Both the position numbers and the translations under genes were made by a program. From Parcubacteria group bacterium ADurb.Bin192 (GTDB lineage: Bacteria > Patescibacteriota > Patescibacteriia > 2-12-FULL-60-25), in NCBI GenBank assembly GCA_002070095.1, contig MWCR01000004.1:28244-92243 (forward strand): 64,000 nt of DNA, read 5' to 3'. The notes beneath the pieces are model-generated. The model saw only the letters and a list, made by a program, of their open reading frames with translations, was not told where the DNA came from and made no database searches. This document shows positions 18,068 to 26,465 of the stretch, piece by piece. Position 1 is the first letter of the stretch. Every line of letters starts with the position of its first letter.

Positions 18068-18508
18068 ATGAGCATCGAATTACATACAATTAAAGCCGCT
18101 CCCGGATCCAGAACCAAAAAGTTCAGGATCGGCCGAGGCAACAGTTCCGGACGGGGAACTACGGCCGGCAAGGGCACCAAGGGACAGAGGGCACGCAGCG
18201 GCGGCCGGAATAAGCTGAAGCTTAAGGGCATGAAGCAGATGTTATTGTCTTTCCCGAAAAACCGCGGTTTCAAATCAGGTTACGCTAAACCCAAGACCTT
18301 GACCATTGCTCAGATAGCCAAGGTTTTTACCAAGCCTGCAACCATTGATCTTAAAACTCTTAAGAATAAACACTTGATTAATAAAAGCGCGGTGGCCGCT
18401 AAAATTGTTGCCGGAGGCAAGCTTGAGACGGCTTTGAAGTTTAAGGGCATCAGCGCCACGGAAAGCGCCAAAAAATCCATTTTAGAAGCCGGCGGTCAGA
18501 TGGAGTGA
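18068..18508 (+). CDS. rplO: 50S ribosomal protein L15
   Basis: L15 of 146 aa. The Gly/Arg-rich N-terminus (GRGNSSGRGTTAGKGTKGQRARSG) and the C-terminal AKKSILEAGGQME are typical. In most bacteria rpmD (L30) precedes rplO; here the gap to rpsE is 13 nt. A 57-nt gap with a likely secY promoter follows. Confidence 0.96.
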   Translation: MSIELHTIKAAPGSRTKKFRIGRGNSSGRGTTAGKGTKGQRARSGGRNKLKLKGMKQMLLSFPKNRGFKSGYAKPKTLTIAQIAKVFTKPATIDLKTLKNKHLINKSAVAAKIVAGGKLETALKFKGISATESAKKSILEAGGQME

Positions 18509-18547
18509 TCTTTATTTCAGGTCAAACTGTTAAAGTTTTGGCCATTA

Positions 18548-18556
18548 TGCTATCTT
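18548..18556 (+). promoter_or_regulatory. Possible extended -10 promoter of secY
   Basis: TGC directly before TATCTT (18551-18556), then 9 nt to the secY ATG. There is no good -35. It would give a very short leader and allow expression apart from the ribosomal genes. Confidence 0.35.
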
Positions 18557-18565
18557 TAAAAAAAT

Positions 18566-19843
18566 ATGTGGGATAAAATCGTCAACTCTTGGAAAGTGAA
18601 AGAGGTGCGCAATGGATTGTTATTTGTTTTGGCTATCATGGTTTTGTTTAGGATTACGGCGCACATCCCCTTGCCGGGCATAGACTTGATAGCTTTGCGT
18701 AGATTTTTTGAAGCCAACCAGATTTTGGGCATGTTGAGCTTGTTTTCCGGGGGGACGATCAGCAACTTTTCAGTCATCGCCTTGGGCGTGGCTCCGTATA
18801 TCACGGCCAGTATTATTTTTCAGTTGCTGGTCATGATAATCCCCAAATTGGAAGAAATTCAAAAGGACGGTGAACAAGGCAGACAGCGTATAAACCAATG
18901 GACGCGTTTATTGACCGTGCCTTTGGCTATATTGCAGTCTTTTGCTTTGATCTCGCTGCTGGGCCAATCTCAAATGCAGATTTTGACGCGTACTGATTTA
19001 TTGCACATGACGGCTCTGATATGTACAGTGACAGCCGGCACCATTTTTTTAATGTGGCTGGGTGAGTTGATTTCAGAAAAAAAGGTGGGCAATGGTATGT
19101 CTCTTTTGATTTTTGCCGGTATTTTAGCCAGCCTGCCCCAAACCATTTCCAGATTTTTGGTTACCTACGATGCATCTCAGTGGATGTATGTGGTGTTGTA
19201 TGCGCTGGTCGGTATTTTGACGGTGGTGGGCGTGGTTTTTGTTAACGAGGCTCAAAGAAATATTCCGGTTCAGTACGCGCGCCAAATCAGAGGGCAGGGA
19301 GCCATATCCGGGGGTGTGTCCACCAATTTGCCGCTCAAATTGATCATGGCGGGCGTTATTCCGATTATTTTTGCTATCTCAATGCTGCTTTTCCCCTCCG
19401 TTATCGCCCAGTTCTTTTCGCAGGCCAGAACAGAATGGCTGGCTGAAGCGGCGCGCTGGGTCTTGGTTATTATGCAAAATCAAGTTGTGTATGGAGCTTT
19501 GTATTTTGGGTTGGTCTTCGGTTTCACTTATTTTTACACGGCCGTTATTTTCCATCCCGACAAGATTGCTGACAATTTGCAGAAACAAGGCGGTTTTATA
19601 CCCGGCATAAGACCCGGCAAACCAACCAGTGAGTATTTGGATTTTGTAATTAACAGATTGAATTTATTTGGAGCCAGTTTTTTGGGCGCCATCGCGGTTA
19701 TGCCTTTAGTGGTCCAGGGAGCGGGAGGTTCTCAATTGATGGCCATAGGGGGCACATCGTTGCTAATTGTGGTGTCAGTGGTTATTGAGTCTGTCAAACA
19801 AATAGAAGCGCAGGTCACCATGCGTCAGTACGACGCTTACTAG
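18566..19843 (+). CDS. secY: Preprotein translocase subunit SecY
   Basis: SecY of 425 aa with ten predicted transmembrane helices. Conserved pieces: IPLPGID in the first loop, GIMPYITASIIFQLL-type text (here GVAPYITASIIFQLL), the cytoplasmic QIRGQGAISGGVSTNLPLK loop and GIRPGKPTSEYL before TM9. It forms the protein-conducting channel with SecE/SecG. The order secY-x-adk-map is the usual spc-operon tail with one extra membrane gene inserted. Confidence 0.97.
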   Translation: MWDKIVNSWKVKEVRNGLLFVLAIMVLFRITAHIPLPGIDLIALRRFFEANQILGMLSLFSGGTISNFSVIALGVAPYITASIIFQLLVMIIPKLEEIQKDGEQGRQRINQWTRLLTVPLAILQSFALISLLGQSQMQILTRTDLLHMTALICTVTAGTIFLMWLGELISEKKVGNGMSLLIFAGILASLPQTISRFLVTYDASQWMYVVLYALVGILTVVGVVFVNEAQRNIPVQYARQIRGQGAISGGVSTNLPLKLIMAGVIPIIFAISMLLFPSVIAQFFSQARTEWLAEAARWVLVIMQNQVVYGALYFGLVFGFTYFYTAVIFHPDKIADNLQKQGGFIPGIRPGKPTSEYLDFVINRLNLFGASFLGAIAVMPLVVQGAGGSQLMAIGGTSLLIVVSVVIESVKQIEAQVTMRQYDAY

Positions 19844-19888
19844 GTATAAAGATTCGTAAAAGAGAAATAATTGCAAGGTCATCGCACA

Positions 19889-20725
19889 ATGTCCGGTATT
19901 AACAATGACAAGCTGAAGGCTATTGATTCCGGTCCCAAGTGGCATTGGTCATATTTGATACTGATGACCGCTTTGTTGTTTTTGGTTTATTGGATTTATT
20001 ATTGGTTGAGCATTAAATTGTTTGCCGTTTCGGATACGGCCAATGTCATGGTGGCCGGCATGTTGGTTCTAACCGTATTTTTGATGTGTCTTGGGCTCGT
20101 AAAAAGGAATATCTCGTATGTCTGGTGGGAGGCGCTGTTGCTGGCTTTTGGTTTTTGCGGAATATGGATTTTGGCTTTAACCGTTTGGCCGGGGGTCTAC
20201 GGCATTTTGGCGGCCGCGGTGCTGACACTGGTTACTTTTTTCTGGCCTTTGGTCTTGTGGCACAATATCGTCTTTTTGTTGGGCACTTTAGGCTTAGGTT
20301 TGTTCATTTCCATGAGGTTTCCTTTTGAGGTTTTATTGATCTGCGCCTTGGGCGTGGTTGCTTATGAAATGCAAAGACAAAATAAATTCGAGATGGCGGC
20401 CCTGTATGCAGATGCTTGGAGCGTGGGTCTGCCCCCGGGATTTTTAATCCCGGCTGAGTTAAAAAATTGGTTGGCTGATAATCAAAAAACTTGGCAGGCG
20501 GGCAAAGGTATGGTGGTCGGTTTTTTGCCGCTGATTATTATTTCAGCCATAGCCTTTCGGCTGCTGCATAAAGATCTTGTGCACTTTATTGTTTTGGTTT
20601 TGGTCTTGTTGGGGGTGGGCTTTGTGTGGGGAAGAGATAAAAAATATCATTTAAGGACCTGGTTATTTACGGCCGCGGTCGCGATTTTGTATGCTTTGTC
20701 CGGTCTGCTAAAATACTTTTTATGA
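19889..20725 (+). CDS. Presenilin/SPP-like membrane protein, apparently lacking both catalytic Asp
   Basis: 278 aa with about eight hydrophobic segments. The stretch at about 158-190 (AYEMQRQNKFEMA ... LPPGFLIPAE) has the layout of the presenilin-homologue YD-x-x-AVYKTKHM-x-x-A ... LP-x-x-xxIP region, and a GKGM at 205-208 sits where GxGD is expected. The catalytic Asp residues would be replaced by Glu160 and Met208, so if homologous it is probably not an active aspartyl protease. The start is the ATG at 19889 (AAGG upstream); a TTG at 19871 is possible. It overlaps adk by 4 nt (ATGA). The family call is tentative. Confidence 0.4.
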   Translation: MSGINNDKLKAIDSGPKWHWSYLILMTALLFLVYWIYYWLSIKLFAVSDTANVMVAGMLVLTVFLMCLGLVKRNISYVWWEALLLAFGFCGIWILALTVWPGVYGILAAAVLTLVTFFWPLVLWHNIVFLLGTLGLGLFISMRFPFEVLLICALGVVAYEMQRQNKFEMAALYADAWSVGLPPGFLIPAELKNWLADNQKTWQAGKGMVVGFLPLIIISAIAFRLLHKDLVHFIVLVLVLLGVGFVWGRDKKYHLRTWLFTAAVAILYALSGLLKYFL

Positions 20726-21381
20726 AAAGCAAGCGTTTAAAAGCCGTCATTTTTGGTCCGCAGGGCAGTGGTAAAGGCACTCAAGGGACTTTATTGGCCG
20801 AAAGATTGAATATTCCCTTGATTGGAGCCGGAGACTTGTTCAGAGCCGAAATGGCTGAAAATTCAACTTTGGGGCACCTGGTTAATCAATATGTTAATCA
20901 AGGGCTTTTGGCTCCGGATGAACTGGTAAACGCGGTTATGGCTCGCTATTTGAAAAAAGCCGATTTGAGCCGGGGTTTCATTCTGGATGGTTATCCGCGT
21001 AATGTTGAACAAGCGACTTATCTTGATCGTTTACTGCCCATTAATTTAGTGATTCAATTAAAGATAGATGACGCGGAAGTTGTCCGCCGTTTAAGCGGCC
21101 GGTTACAGTGCCCGCACTGTAAAAGCGTTTATCACGAAGTGGAAGCGCCTCCCGTTAAAAAAGGCATTTGTTCTTTGTGCGGTCAGCCGTTGATCAAGCG
21201 AGAGGATGATAAACCGGAAATCATCAAACAGCGCCTAAAAGCCTATCATTATATGACTGCTCCGTTGGCCAATTATTATCGCCAAAAAGGGGTTTTGTTG
21301 ATGATTAACGGAGCACAGCCCATTCCGTATCTGTTTGAAGAAATTATTAAAAAAATTACTAAGCTGGGTTTTGTTACATAA
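20722..21381 (+). CDS. adk: Adenylate kinase, zinc-lid type
   Basis: 219 aa. Walker A GPQGSGKGT at 12-20, the NMP-binding region with the DGYPRN motif at 89-94, and a lid with four Cys (C130, C133, C150, C153) arranged CxxC...CxxC, as in Gram-positive adenylate kinases. It interconverts ATP+AMP and 2 ADP. The start overlaps the preceding stop (ATGA), and the next gene map follows after 3 nt. Confidence 0.96.
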   Translation: MKSKRLKAVIFGPQGSGKGTQGTLLAERLNIPLIGAGDLFRAEMAENSTLGHLVNQYVNQGLLAPDELVNAVMARYLKKADLSRGFILDGYPRNVEQATYLDRLLPINLVIQLKIDDAEVVRRLSGRLQCPHCKSVYHEVEAPPVKKGICSLCGQPLIKREDDKPEIIKQRLKAYHYMTAPLANYYRQKGVLLMINGAQPIPYLFEEIIKKITKLGFVT

Positions 21382-21384
21382 GAT

Positions 21385-22164
21385 ATGATTACCATCAAAA
21401 GTCCTGAAGAAATTGAAAAAATGAAAAAGGGTGGAGCATTGTTGTCTAAAACCCTGACTAAGCTAATGAGCGCCTGCCGAGCGGGCGTAAAAGCGGATGA
21501 GCTGGACGCTCTGGCCATTAAAGAAATCGAACAAGCCGGAGGCCGGCCGTCTTTTTTGCATTATCAAATATCGGATTATGATCCGCCCTATCCGTCAGCC
21601 GTCTGCGTGTCGATTAATGACGAGGTGGTTCATGGCTTAGCTTTGCCCGATAAAAAGATTAAGGACGGAGATTTGGTGAGTTTGGATATTGGCATGTGGC
21701 ACGAGGGTTTGGCTACGGATATGGCGGCCACGGTCTGCGTGGGCAATGTCTCCCCTGAAGCGCGGGATTTGTCAGGCCATACCAAAGAAGCCTTGAAAAA
21801 GGGTCTGTCCGTCATCAAAGAAGGAGCCTGGGTTCACGAGATAGGTCAGGCTATAGAAATCTATTTGAAGCCTCATAATTATGCAATCATAAAAGATCTT
21901 TGCGGTCACGGCGTGGGCCATGCGGTGCACGAAGACCCGCAGATTCCCAATTATCATGAGCGCCGTCATAAGCCCATCAAACTGAAGGCCGGCATGTGTT
22001 TGGCTATAGAGCCCATGATCACTTTGGGGGACTGGCGCATTAAACAAAAAGACGATGGTTGGACCTATGTGACGGCTGATGGCTCGCTGGCCGCGCACTG
22101 GGAGGTGACGGTCGTGGTAACCAAGAGCGGCTTTGAGTTTATAACACCTTGGCCTGAAGTGTAA
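21385..22164 (+). CDS. map: Type I methionine aminopeptidase
   Basis: 259 aa. It removes the initiator Met from nascent proteins. The metal ligands fit the pita-bread fold: Asp in LVSLDIGMWHEG, Asp in GLATDMAATVCVG, His in CGHGVGHAVHEDP, Glu in LAIEPMITLGD and Glu near AHWEVTVVVT. There is no N-terminal zinc finger, so type Ia. It is in an operon with adk and ruvX (2-nt gap). Confidence 0.96.
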   Translation: MITIKSPEEIEKMKKGGALLSKTLTKLMSACRAGVKADELDALAIKEIEQAGGRPSFLHYQISDYDPPYPSAVCVSINDEVVHGLALPDKKIKDGDLVSLDIGMWHEGLATDMAATVCVGNVSPEARDLSGHTKEALKKGLSVIKEGAWVHEIGQAIEIYLKPHNYAIIKDLCGHGVGHAVHEDPQIPNYHERRHKPIKLKAGMCLAIEPMITLGDWRIKQKDDGWTYVTADGSLAAHWEVTVVVTKSGFEFITPWPEV

Positions 22165-22166
22165 GT

Positions 22167-22574
22167 ATGAGATTACTCGGCATAGACTATGGTTCAAAAA
22201 AAATAGGTATTGCCTTGGGCGATACGGAGACGCGTATTGCCAATCCGTGGATGATTATGGAGAATCAAGGACATGGAGAGGTGATTAAACAAATCAAGTT
22301 GATATGTGAACGCGAAATGGTGGACCGGGTGGTGATAGGCATCCCGCATGTTTTGCGTGATCAAAGTTTGGAAAATGATCAAATCAGGTCCATTCGCCGT
22401 TTTGCCGATGACCTGCGTACCGAAGGTGTGCCCGTGGATGAGGCGGATGAAACTCTGACCTCTTCCCAGGCCGAGTATTATTTGCAAGGCAGGGGAGATA
22501 AAAGCCGTGATGATGATGTGGCGGCTTCGATTATGTTGCAGGGCTACCTTGAAAAGATCGTTAAAAATACATAG
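22167..22574 (+). CDS. ruvX: Putative pre-16S rRNA nuclease / Holliday-junction resolvase-like YqgF
   Basis: 135 aa, RNase H fold. It has the N-terminal MRLLGIDYGSKKIGIALGD strand-turn with the catalytic Asp, the middle VIGIPH strand, and the C-terminal DDDVAASIMLQGYL with the last acidic residue. In E. coli YqgF matures the 16S 5' end. It is the last gene of the secY-adk-map group; a 430-nt repeat-filled spacer follows. Confidence 0.9.
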   Translation: MRLLGIDYGSKKIGIALGDTETRIANPWMIMENQGHGEVIKQIKLICEREMVDRVVIGIPHVLRDQSLENDQIRSIRRFADDLRTEGVPVDEADETLTSSQAEYYLQGRGDKSRDDDVAASIMLQGYLEKIVKNT

Positions 22575-22930
22575 CGTCAACGTATCGGCGCGTACCTCAC
22601 GTCCATCGCGTACTTAACGTACATAACGTCCTACGTCGCACGTCCTACGTCCCGCGTCACGAAACATGTCCCGACACCATGATCGGGATCCCGATCAATA
22701 TATATTTGATTATTGTATCGGGATAGCACGTAGCATGTAACAAATGGACCCAGCATATCGAGTCAAAATCAACATTGTCATTCCCAGCTAAGCAGCTGAT
22801 AGGCTAAATAAACTAAATAATTAAATCGGTCCCGATACTCGCAAAAAATTATACACTCGAGGTGCCCACCATCGCCTTAGCGTAGGTGGGATCGGGATCC
22901 CGAATCTCAGCATCGGGAGAATCCACCTTG
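22575..22930. repeat. Non-coding spacer with ACGT heptamers and BamHI-core palindromes
   Basis: About 430 nt with no credible gene. Near 22600-22660 the motif ACGTCC recurs with a 7-nt period. A perfect 16-bp palindrome GATCGGGATCCCGATC lies at 22681-22696, and a second copy of its core TCGGGATCCCGA lies near 22890-22903. A short CATGTAAC unit is near 22733 and a CCCACC/GGTGGG inverted pair is near 22865-22890. The same modules recur in other spacers of this window. Confidence 0.6.
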
Positions 22931-22992
22931 AATTACTTAACTATCAATTACGAAATCATCAATGGGACAATGTTTAAAATAAAATTAACTTC

Positions 22993-22998
22993 TATTTT
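22993..22998 (+). promoter_or_regulatory. -10 box of recO
   Basis: TATTTT followed by 6 nt and the GTG start of recO. The spacing is the same as for other leaderless candidates here, but the hexamer is weak and no -35 is clear. Confidence 0.3.
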
Positions 22999-23004
22999 TA
23001 GCTT

Positions 23005-23775
23005 GTGCATTATTTACGTGATGAAGTCATTGTTTTAAGAAAAATACCTTATCGCGAATTTGACCGTCGTTATATTATGTATGGCCGGCAAAATGGATTA
23101 TTGATAGCTGTGGCCCGTGGAGCCATGAAGCCCGGAGCCAAGCAAGCTGGTCAACTGGAGCCTTTGACCATGGCGCAAGTCATGATCGCCAAAGGCCGAA
23201 ATTTTGATCACCTGGCCGTAGCCTCGCACAGCCGTCCAAGACAGTCGTTGACCAAACTCGGGGCTCTAACGGCCGCCGGGGCTTTAGCGGATTTGTATTT
23301 AAAATTGATCCGTCCCGGCGTGGCGGATGAACGCTTGTTTTTGTTGTGGGAAGAATATCTTGAATGCTTGTCGGGACTGCCGGATGAGCCTACATCATTG
23401 CGGGCTGAATTGTTATTTGCGGCCGCCAGTTTAAGGCTGATGGATGCTTTGGGCTATGGTCCGGCCTTAAGAAACTGCGCCTTGTGCCGTCAGCCGCCCG
23501 GCCCAACGGACGCTTGGTATGCTCCGGGCATTAATGGCTTGGTGTGTGCCGATTGTTTATCGCGCTACAGAGAAGCTGTTATGATGGCCAAGGCCCACAG
23601 CTTAACTCTAATGCGTTTTATGCGCGAAGCGAGTTTGGCTGATGTTTCGCGTATTGGTATGACGGTTGAAGTGGCTGTTAATACCATAAAAATTATCCAA
23701 GAAGTTTGGCAGCATGCCCCCTTGGATAAACGTCCGCACGGTCTCGAGACTATAGCCAAATTTATGGCGGTCTAG
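23005..23775 (+). CDS. recO: DNA repair protein RecO
   Basis: 256 aa, GTG start. The N-terminal OB domain begins HYLRDEVIVLRKIPYREFDR. A C-terminal zinc site has two Cys pairs (CALCRQ and CADC) at about 158-161 and 179-182. RecO loads RecA on SSB-coated DNA with RecR. It stands alone between a repeat spacer and an inverted repeat whose left arm starts 6 nt after its stop. Confidence 0.88.
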   Translation: MHYLRDEVIVLRKIPYREFDRRYIMYGRQNGLLIAVARGAMKPGAKQAGQLEPLTMAQVMIAKGRNFDHLAVASHSRPRQSLTKLGALTAAGALADLYLKLIRPGVADERLFLLWEEYLECLSGLPDEPTSLRAELLFAAASLRLMDALGYGPALRNCALCRQPPGPTDAWYAPGINGLVCADCLSRYREAVMMAKAHSLTLMRFMREASLADVSRIGMTVEVAVNTIKIIQEVWQHAPLDKRPHGLETIAKFMAV

Positions 23776-23781
23776 CTCCTT

Positions 23782-24181
23782 TGTCATTCCTGCGTAGGCA
23801 GGAATCCAGTAAAATAAAAACATCTCCTTATGTATAAACAAAAAGAATATTTTGTCTATATATTAACTTCAAAATACAATGGCACTTTGTACATTGGTGT
23901 GACCAGTAATTTGAAAAAACGTGTTTTTGAACATAAAAACAAACTAGTGAAAGGTTTCACGGAAAAGTATGATGTTCATCAACTTGTTTACTATGAACAG
24001 GTATCGGATGTATATTCTGCGCTTACTCGTGAAAAACAGTTCAAGGCCTGGAAAAGAGATTGGAAGATTAGAATAATCAATGAACTTAACCCTAAGTGGA
24101 AAGATTTGTATGATGATTTATAGGGTTTGCGATTTGATGAATGATTTATTATATTGGATTCCTGCCTACGCAGGAATGACA
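23782..24181. mobile_element. 400-bp unit: GIY-YIG gene between 30-bp inverted repeats
   Basis: The left arm 23782-23811 and right arm 24152-24181 are reverse complements at 29 of 30 positions. Each arm starts or ends with TGTCATTCC and is itself a hairpin (ATTCCTGC, gtag, GCAGGAAT). The only gene between them is the GIY-YIG endonuclease. This looks like a small mobile or homing-type cassette. Confidence 0.6.
23830..24123 (+). CDS. GIY-YIG nuclease family protein
   Basis: 97 aa, a single GIY-YIG domain. Key elements: VYILTSKYNGTLYIG at about 9-23 (the GIY...YIG pair), Arg in KKRVFEHK and Glu in REKQFKAWKR. It matches the YhbQ/UPF0213-like single-domain family in length. It has no DNA-binding extension of its own. 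It sits inside a matched pair of inverted repeats that also end in the TGTCATTCC motif, so the protein may act on or be spread with those repeats (inference). Confidence 0.88.
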   Translation: MYKQKEYFVYILTSKYNGTLYIGVTSNLKKRVFEHKNKLVKGFTEKYDVHQLVYYEQVSDVYSALTREKQFKAWKRDWKIRIINELNPKWKDLYDDL

Positions 24182-24211
24182 GGGAAAGGTACAAGAATTA
24201 TATTTTGTCTG

Positions 24212-24240
24212 TTGACTTTTGTGATTAATGCGATTAAATT
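24212..24240 (+). promoter_or_regulatory. Promoter of asnS
   Basis: TTGACT (24212-24217), 17 bp, TAAATT (24235-24240). The ATG is 8 nt after the -10 box, so the leader is 0-2 nt. Confidence 0.65.
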
Positions 24241-24248
24241 GAATCATT

Positions 24249-25541
24249 ATGTATCACTTAATTTCAGAGTTTTCCGGCCTGGTTGGTCAGACCGCGACTA
24301 TCCGGGGCTGGGCTTACAATGTCCGCTGTTCGGGTAAGATAGCTTTTTTGCAAATCAGAGATGGGTCCGGTTTTGTGCAGGCGGTGGTGGTGCAAAATCA
24401 AGTGGATGAGATTACCTGGCAAAAAGCCTTGGAAGTAACACTGGAATCGTCCGTCAAAATTACAGGCATGGTCACCAAGCATCCCAAACATGATGATGTT
24501 TATGAACTGCAGGTGACGGCTTTGGAGTTGGTACAAAAATCCGAAGACTATCCCATTGGCAAAAAGGAGCATGGCCCTGACTTTTTGTTGGACAATCGTC
24601 ACCTATGGTTGCGCGCGCCTTCGCAATGGGCTATCCAACGCGTCAGGAATCAGATTATTCTGGCCACGTATGATTTTTTCAAGGACAACGGTTTTATCAA
24701 AATCGACTCGCCGATTTTAACACCCAATGCCTGCGAGGGCACGACCGAATTATTTGAAATCGATTATTTTGAGGAACGCAAAGCTTATCTTTCCCAGTCC
24801 GGTCAATTGTATCTGGAAGCAGCCATTTCCTCGGTGGGCCGTTGTTTTGATTTTGGTCCGGTATTCAGAGCTGAAAAATCCAAAACCAGACGTCACCTGA
24901 CCGAATTCTGGATGATGGACGCGGAAGCGGCTTTTGTGGAACATGAAGAGAACCTGCGGATCCAAGAAAATTTGGTGGCTTTTATTGTTAAAAGAGTTTT
25001 GGAAACTTGCCAAGCTGAATTAAAAATTCTGGAAAGAGATGCCGAACCTCTGAAAAAAGTCGTGACTCCATTTTATCGTTTGACGCATGCCGAGGCTATT
25101 AAGATTTTGCGGGACAAGGGGAGTGATATCGGTGATATGGATGATTTGGGCGCGGATGATGAAACCATATTAACCCAAATGTACGATAAGCCGATTTTTA
25201 TCGAAAAATATCCCACGGCCGTTAAAGCTTTTTACATGAAGCGCGATCCCGCAGATCCGTCCCGCGTTTTAAACGCTGATATGCTGGCGCCGGAAGGTTA
25301 TGGTGAAATTATCGGAGGCTCTCAACGTGAAGATGATTATGATGCCTTGCTGGCCAGGATCAGGGAGCATAACTTGTCGGAAAAAGATTTTTATTGGTAT
25401 TTGGATTTACGTAAATACGGCTCGGTGCCTCATTCGGGCTTTGGTTATGGCTTGGAACGCTTAGTAGCCTGGATCTGCGGTCTCCACCATGTGCGCGAAA
25501 CCATACCCTTCCCCAGGCTGATGAACCGGCTGGAGCCTTAG
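24249..25541 (+). CDS. asnS: Asparaginyl-tRNA synthetase
   Basis: 430 aa, class IIb synthetase charging tRNA-Asn directly. The N-terminal OB anticodon domain covers about 1-110. Motif 2 is FRAEKSKTRRHLTEFWMMDAE, shown here by its parts FRAEKS and LTEFWM, and motif 3 is HSGFGYGLERLVAW. The TEFWM...E pattern separates AsnRS from AspRS. It has its own near-leaderless promoter. A GC hairpin with a T run ends the gene, so it is monocistronic. Confidence 0.95.
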   Translation: MYHLISEFSGLVGQTATIRGWAYNVRCSGKIAFLQIRDGSGFVQAVVVQNQVDEITWQKALEVTLESSVKITGMVTKHPKHDDVYELQVTALELVQKSEDYPIGKKEHGPDFLLDNRHLWLRAPSQWAIQRVRNQIILATYDFFKDNGFIKIDSPILTPNACEGTTELFEIDYFEERKAYLSQSGQLYLEAAISSVGRCFDFGPVFRAEKSKTRRHLTEFWMMDAEAAFVEHEENLRIQENLVAFIVKRVLETCQAELKILERDAEPLKKVVTPFYRLTHAEAIKILRDKGSDIGDMDDLGADDETILTQMYDKPIFIEKYPTAVKAFYMKRDPADPSRVLNADMLAPEGYGEIIGGSQREDDYDALLARIREHNLSEKDFYWYLDLRKYGSVPHSGFGYGLERLVAWICGLHHVRETIPFPRLMNRLEP

Positions 25542-25549
25542 AATCAGGA

Positions 25550-25578
25550 TTGACTTTTTTTATTCTGCCTGCTCTAAT
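25550..25578 (+). promoter_or_regulatory. Possible promoter of the orphan gene at 25633
   Basis: TTGACT (25550-25555), 17 bp, TCTAAT (25573-25578). The -10 box is the loop of the asnS terminator hairpin, so termination and initiation would overlap at the same site. Confidence 0.45.
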
Positions 25579-25594
25579 GCGGGCAGTTCTTTTT
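25565..25594 (+). terminator. Terminator of asnS
   Basis: An 8-bp stem CTGCCTGC/GCGGGCAG (one G-T pair) with a 6-nt loop, then ttcttttt. Confidence 0.7.
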
Positions 25595-25632
25595 AGCTTG
25601 GCTTAGAGGATTTCCACCGGATTGGAGGATCC

Positions 25633-26454
25633 ATGTTCAGACGGATGATGTTGGGTACAAGCCACAAGCGCCTTCAGCCGGCCGGCAGGCAACACGCTCT
25701 GGGAGCGGAGCCGGTTGAAACGGCGTCCGCGGCCAAGCCGGTTTTGATGCCGCCCAAGCCGTATCTGCGCAGGCCCGATCAGCGGCTGATGGTGGCGGTA
25801 GTGGATCGCGTCTGTGGACGCAGTCACTACTCGAAGCAGATCGAGCGCTTTGATCGAGTGCTCAAAACCTATGCTTCAGAGAAGGAGGGGTACTATGATC
25901 ATCATGTGTTGGAAGAACATCTTCGCGGTGAATTCAAGCGGTATCTGGAAGAATTGATGCAGTTCAGGTCGGCGCGCGCAGAGTCCAGCATCAAGAACAA
26001 GAACAAGCGTTTGAGTTTGCCCTATCTTTCCACGAGTAAGCGCTTGCTCATAGCCGAAAAGATTGCTCAACTGGAAGAGCAACTGGCCCAGCACCGGGCC
26101 CAGATTGAGTTCCAGGTCAAGTATGGACTTGAAGTGTGGGTCGAACACCACATCATGCTCTTGATCAAGCAGATCGAGGATCATATTGTGTTCTTGGCTA
26201 CGGCCGCGGCCCCGGTCAACCGCTCGCATCCTCAAGGGTATGCCATCCGTAAATGCATCTTGAGCCGCAAGCGCCGTTACACCTTTCTGATCGTGGATCA
26301 GACGTACGGTGTCAAGGTGAAGAGCATGATGACTTCGCGTAACTTCAACCGTTGGTGCCGGACGCGCTTTACGCGCAAGGAGCTGGCCAAGCGTAATGAA
26401 AAGCGGGATCGCGAAGCCCGTGATTACCGCAACCTGCCGGCCCAATGCCGGTAG
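25633..26454 (+). CDS. Orphan GC-rich basic protein of unknown function
   Basis: 273 aa, very basic, probably mostly helical, with no membrane segment. A central helical block at about 75-200 includes LEEQLAQHRAQIEFQVKYGL. A C-terminal block rich in Arg/Lys (FTRKELAKRNEKRDREARD) follows. I recognise no family. It differs from its neighbours: codons end mostly in C or G, there is a strong SD (GGAGG at 25624-25628, 4 nt before ATG), and it has its own promoter and terminator. Two other genes here (35739 and 42690) share these traits. It may be a nucleic-acid binding protein, judged only from charge. Confidence 0.65.
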   Translation: MFRRMMLGTSHKRLQPAGRQHALGAEPVETASAAKPVLMPPKPYLRRPDQRLMVAVVDRVCGRSHYSKQIERFDRVLKTYASEKEGYYDHHVLEEHLRGEFKRYLEELMQFRSARAESSIKNKNKRLSLPYLSTSKRLLIAEKIAQLEEQLAQHRAQIEFQVKYGLEVWVEHHIMLLIKQIEDHIVFLATAAAPVNRSHPQGYAIRKCILSRKRRYTFLIVDQTYGVKVKSMMTSRNFNRWCRTRFTRKELAKRNEKRDREARDYRNLPAQCR

Positions 26455-26465
26455 CTACGTCGTCA

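Noticed and set aside
22575..22930. CRISPR array
   Set aside because: Units are 7 nt and contiguous; no 25-40 nt repeats with spacers, and no cas genes.
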